Source: Nocardia abscessus NBRC 100374
GTDB taxonomy: Bacteria; Actinomycetota; Actinomycetes; Mycobacteriales; Mycobacteriaceae
Direction of reading: 5' to 3'
DNA: 32,964 nt
Assembly: GCF_000308455.1 (NCBI RefSeq)
Contig: NZ_BAFP01000100.1
Coordinates: 1 to 32,964, forward strand
In this document: one piece after another, positions 30,792 to 32,964 of the stretch
Position numbering within the stretch: position 1 is the stretch's first letter
Layout: every line of letters starts with the position of its first letter
Notes under the pieces: generated by a model
What the model was told of the DNA's origin: nothing
What the model saw: the letters and a program-made list of their open reading frames with translations, nothing else
Database searches by the model: none
Made by a program: the position numbers and the translations under genes

Positions 30792-31082
30792 TCAGTCTTC
30801 GGGGCCGAAGATTCGGCGGCGCACCGCCAGCAACTGTAACTCCGGACGGGCCGCGACGTGCCGTTCACAACGGTCCAGCACCTCGGTCAGGTGATCCATG
30901 CCCGCGCTGACCATGGCCACGCCCAGGAGCGAGCGACGGTATAGATCGTGTTCCCCACCTTCGGCCGCACTCACACCGAATCGCTGCAATTCGGCCAGAA
31001 TCGGCCGGATCACGGAGCGCTTCTGTTTCAGCGAGTGCACGTCGCCGAGCAGCAGGTCGAACTCCAGTGCACCCAGGTACAC
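30792..31082 (-). CDS. DUF503 family protein (YlxP-like)
   Basis: 96 residues from a GTG at 31082 with GGAGG four bases upstream. A small alpha/beta protein of a family often placed between infB and rbfA (Bacillus ylxP). Typical pattern: YLGALEFDLLLGDVHSLKQK then RSVIRPILAELQRFGVSAAE and GVAMVSAGMDHLTEVLDRCE. The C-terminal half ends in LLAVRRRIFGPED. Function unknown, presumably linked to ribosome assembly or translation by its conserved company. The upstream in-frame start at 31124 lies in the terminator-like hairpin and is rejected. Confidence 0.9.
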   Translation of the reverse strand: MYLGALEFDLLLGDVHSLKQKRSVIRPILAELQRFGVSAAEGGEHDLYRRSLLGVAMVSAGMDHLTEVLDRCERHVAARPELQLLAVRRRIFGPED

Positions 31083-31109
31083 ACACCCTCCAGTGTCGGG
31101 ACGACCGAG

Positions 31110-31140
31110 CCGGACGCCGCGCACTTCGCGCGGCGTCCGG
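31110..31140 (-). terminator. Stem-loop after infB
   Basis: Perfect 13-bp stem (31110-31122 with 31128-31140, core GGACGCCGCGC) and a 5-base loop, 15 bases after the infB stop and 28 bases before the DUF503 start. No T-run. It may end part of the infB transcript or set an RNA processing boundary, letting DUF503-rbfA be expressed at a different level. Confidence 0.65.
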
Positions 31141-31155
31141 GTTCGTATCGGTCTG

Positions 31156-32964
31156 TCAGTCGCGCGGCTTCTCGCGCAGCTCGTAGGCCTCGATGATGTC
31201 GCCCTCCTTGATATCGGAGTAGGTGACCGTCATACCGCACTCGTAGCCCTCGCGGACCTCGGTGGCGTCGTCCTTCTCCCGGCGCAGCGACGAGATCGTC
31301 ATCGTCTCGGCGATCACCACGTTGTCCCGGAGCAGGCGCGCCTTGGCGTTGCGCTTGACCGAACCCGACGTGACCATGCAACCGGCGATATTGCCGATCT
31401 TCGAGGAACGGAAGATCGCCCTGATCTCGGCCCGGCCCAGCTCGACCTCTTCGTAGATCGGCTTGAGCATGCCCTTGAGGGCCTTCTCGATCTCGTCGAT
31501 GGCCTGGTAGATCACCGAGTAGTACCGGATGTCGACACCCTCGCGGTTGGCCAGCTCGGTGGCCTTGCCCTCCGCGCGGACGTTGAACCCGATGATGATC
31601 GCGTTCGACGCCGACGCCAGGTTGACGTTGGTCTCGGTGACGCCACCGACACCGCGGTCGATCACCCGCAGACGCACCTCGTCGCCCACCTGGATTCCCA
31701 GCAGCGCCTCTTCGAGGGCCTCGACCGTACCCGAGTTGTCGCCCTTGAGGATCAGGTTCAGCTCGCTGGTTTCCTTCAGCGCGGCATCCAGATCTTCCAG
31801 GCTGATCCGCTTGCGGCTGCGTGCGGCCAGCGCGTTGCGCTTGCGCGCATTGCGGCGATCCGCGATCTGCCGGGCGATCCGGTCCTCGTCCACCACGAGC
31901 AGGTTGTCACCCGCGCCGGGCACCGACGTGAAGCCGACGACCTGGACCGGCCGCGACGGCAGCGCCGCCTCGACGTCGTCGCCGTGCTCGTCGACCATCC
32001 GGCGCACCCGGCCGTAGGCGTCTCCCGCCACGATCGAGTCGCCGACCCGCAGGGTGCCGCGCTGGATGAGCACGGTCGCCACCGGGCCTCGACCGCGGTC
32101 GAGGTGGGCCTCGATGGCCACGCCCTGCGCGTCCATGTCCGGGTTGGCCCGCAGGTCCAGCGCCGCGTCCGCGGTCAGCAGGACGGCCTCGAGCAGAGCG
32201 TCGATGTTGATGTTCTGCCTGGCGGAGATGTCCACGAACATCGTTTCGCCACCGTATTCCTCGGCGACCAGACCGTACTCGGTGAGCTGCTGACGAACCT
32301 TCTGCGGGTTCGCGCCCTCCTTGTCGATCTTGTTGACCGCCACCACGATCGGCACGTCGGCCGCCTGCGCGTGGTTGATCGCCTCCACCGTCTGCGGCAT
32401 GACGCCGTCGTCGGCGGCGACCACCAGGATCGCGATGTCGGTGGCCTTCGCACCGCGGGCACGCATGGCGGTGAACGCCTCGTGACCCGGGGTGTCGATG
32501 AAGGTGATGAGCCGGTCTTCCTCGCCGAGGTGGGTGAGCACCTGGTAGGCGCCGATGTGCTGGGTGATGCCGCCCGCCTCGCCCTCGCGGACGTTCGCCT
32601 TGCGGATGGTGTCCAGCAGTCGGGTCTTACCGTGGTCGACGTGACCCATGACGGTCACCACCGGCGGACGCTGTTCGAGGTCTTCCTCGCCGCCCTCGTC
32701 CTCGCCGTAGGTGAGGTCGAACGACTCCAGCAGCTCGCGGTCCTCGTCCTCGGGGCTGACCACGTGGACGACGTAGTTCATCTCGCTGCCGAGCAGCTCG
32801 AGGGTCTCGTCGTTCACCGACTGGGTCGCGGTGACCATCTCGCCGAGGTTGAACAGGGCCTGTACCAGCGCGGCCGGGTTCGCGTCGATCTTCTCCGCGA
32901 AGTCCGACAGCGACGCGCCGCGGGCGAGCCGGATGATCTCGCCGTTGCCGCGCGGCAGCCGGAC
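31156..32964 (-). CDS. infB: Translation initiation factor IF-2, N-terminal part cut off by window edge
   Basis: The frame is open through the right edge; about 602 C-terminal residues are present. The visible start (VRLPRGNGEIIRLARGAS) is the IF2 N2 region. GTPase motifs: VMGHVDHGKTRLLD (G1), DTPGHEAFTAMRARG (G3), VAVNKIDKEG (G4) and DISARQN (G5). Domains II, III (ALEEALLGIQVGDEVRLRVI region) and the C-terminal fMet-tRNA-binding domain IV with GCMVTSGSVKRNAKARLLRD complete the protein. It brings fMet-tRNA to the 30S subunit and hydrolyses GTP on subunit joining. The missing N-terminus is the variable, Gly/Ala/Pro-rich part in actinobacteria. It heads the infB-DUF503-rbfA-nrnA order. Confidence 0.98.
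   Translation of the reverse strand, partial: VRLPRGNGEIIRLARGASLSDFAEKIDANPAALVQALFNLGEMVTATQSVNDETLELLGSEMNYVVHVVSPEDEDRELLESFDLTYGEDEGGEEDLEQRPPVVTVMGHVDHGKTRLLDTIRKANVREGEAGGITQHIGAYQVLTHLGEEDRLITFIDTPGHEAFTAMRARGAKATDIAILVVAADDGVMPQTVEAINHAQAADVPIVVAVNKIDKEGANPQKVRQQLTEYGLVAEEYGGETMFVDISARQNINIDALLEAVLLTADAALDLRANPDMDAQGVAIEAHLDRGRGPVATVLIQRGTLRVGDSIVAGDAYGRVRRMVDEHGDDVEAALPSRPVQVVGFTSVPGAGDNLLVVDEDRIARQIADRRNARKRNALAARSRKRISLEDLDAALKETSELNLILKGDNSGTVEALEEALLGIQVGDEVRLRVIDRGVGGVTETNVNLASASNAIIIGFNVRAEGKATELANREGVDIRYYSVIYQAIDEIEKALKGMLKPIYEEVELGRAEIRAIFRSSKIGNIAGCMVTSGSVKRNAKARLLRDNVVIAETMTISSLRREKDDATEVREGYECGMTVTYSDIKEGDIIEAYELREKPRD

Overview
The window is high-GC actinobacterial chromosome, almost certainly from a Nocardia. 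The best single pointer is the phosphopantetheinyl transferase at 25537-26205, which closely resembles the Nocardia Npt/PptT protein. GTG starts and leaderless gene starts are common, and the order of the housekeeping genes matches the mycobacterial/nocardial pattern.

Layout. (1) 1-1.9 kb, minus strand: a sugar-pathway fragment with a HldE-like PfkB kinase cut by the left edge, a complete glycosyltransferase, and a 65-codon remnant of a second glycosyltransferase. (2) 2.0-2.9 kb, minus strand: three very small ORFs in a row behind one promoter that overlaps a palindrome; none belongs to a family I recognise. (3) 3.0-5.2 kb: tRNA-Gly(GCC), an MFS exporter divergent from an ArsR-type regulator with two matching operators between them, and a small lipoprotein. 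(4) 5.4-11.3 kb, minus strand: conserved block ribF - rpsO - pnp - M16 peptidase, with a long hairpin just after rpsO. (5) 11.7-14.7 kb, plus strand: a cupin / aminotransferase / calycin-like operon, then a DtxR-family (SirR-type) metalloregulator. (6) 14.9-24.1 kb: a catabolic gene island in two divergent blocks. One block is decarboxylating malate/tartrate-type dehydrogenase + succinate-semialdehyde-type dehydrogenase, facing a class III aminotransferase + DUF3830 protein. The other is amidase + D-2-hydroxyacid dehydrogenase, facing two maleate-isomerase-like proteins and a GntR regulator. The two divergent promoter regions share an identical 16-bp sequence containing a palindrome, so the island is probably one regulon of that GntR protein. 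(7) 24.1-33 kb, minus strand: EF-hand protein, then truB, pptT, pptH-like phosphoesterase, MATE transporter, nrnA-type phosphoesterase, rbfA, DUF503 and infB (cut by the right edge).

How it fits together. The minus-strand backbone infB-rbfA-nrnA-dinF-pptH-pptT-truB ... ribF-rpsO-pnp-pepR is a core translation/RNA/cofactor region. The accessory genes of sections 5 and 6 sit between truB and ribF, the interval that in Mycobacterium tuberculosis also carries sirR and other variable genes. The most interesting part is the island in section 6. Its enzymes suggest stepwise breakdown of an amide- or amine-bearing C4-C5 acid, but the substrate cannot be read from sequence. It has no transporter of its own, and it encodes two co-translated isomerase-like proteins, one of which lacks the second catalytic cysteine. 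No insertion sequence, integrase, phage gene or CRISPR array was seen.
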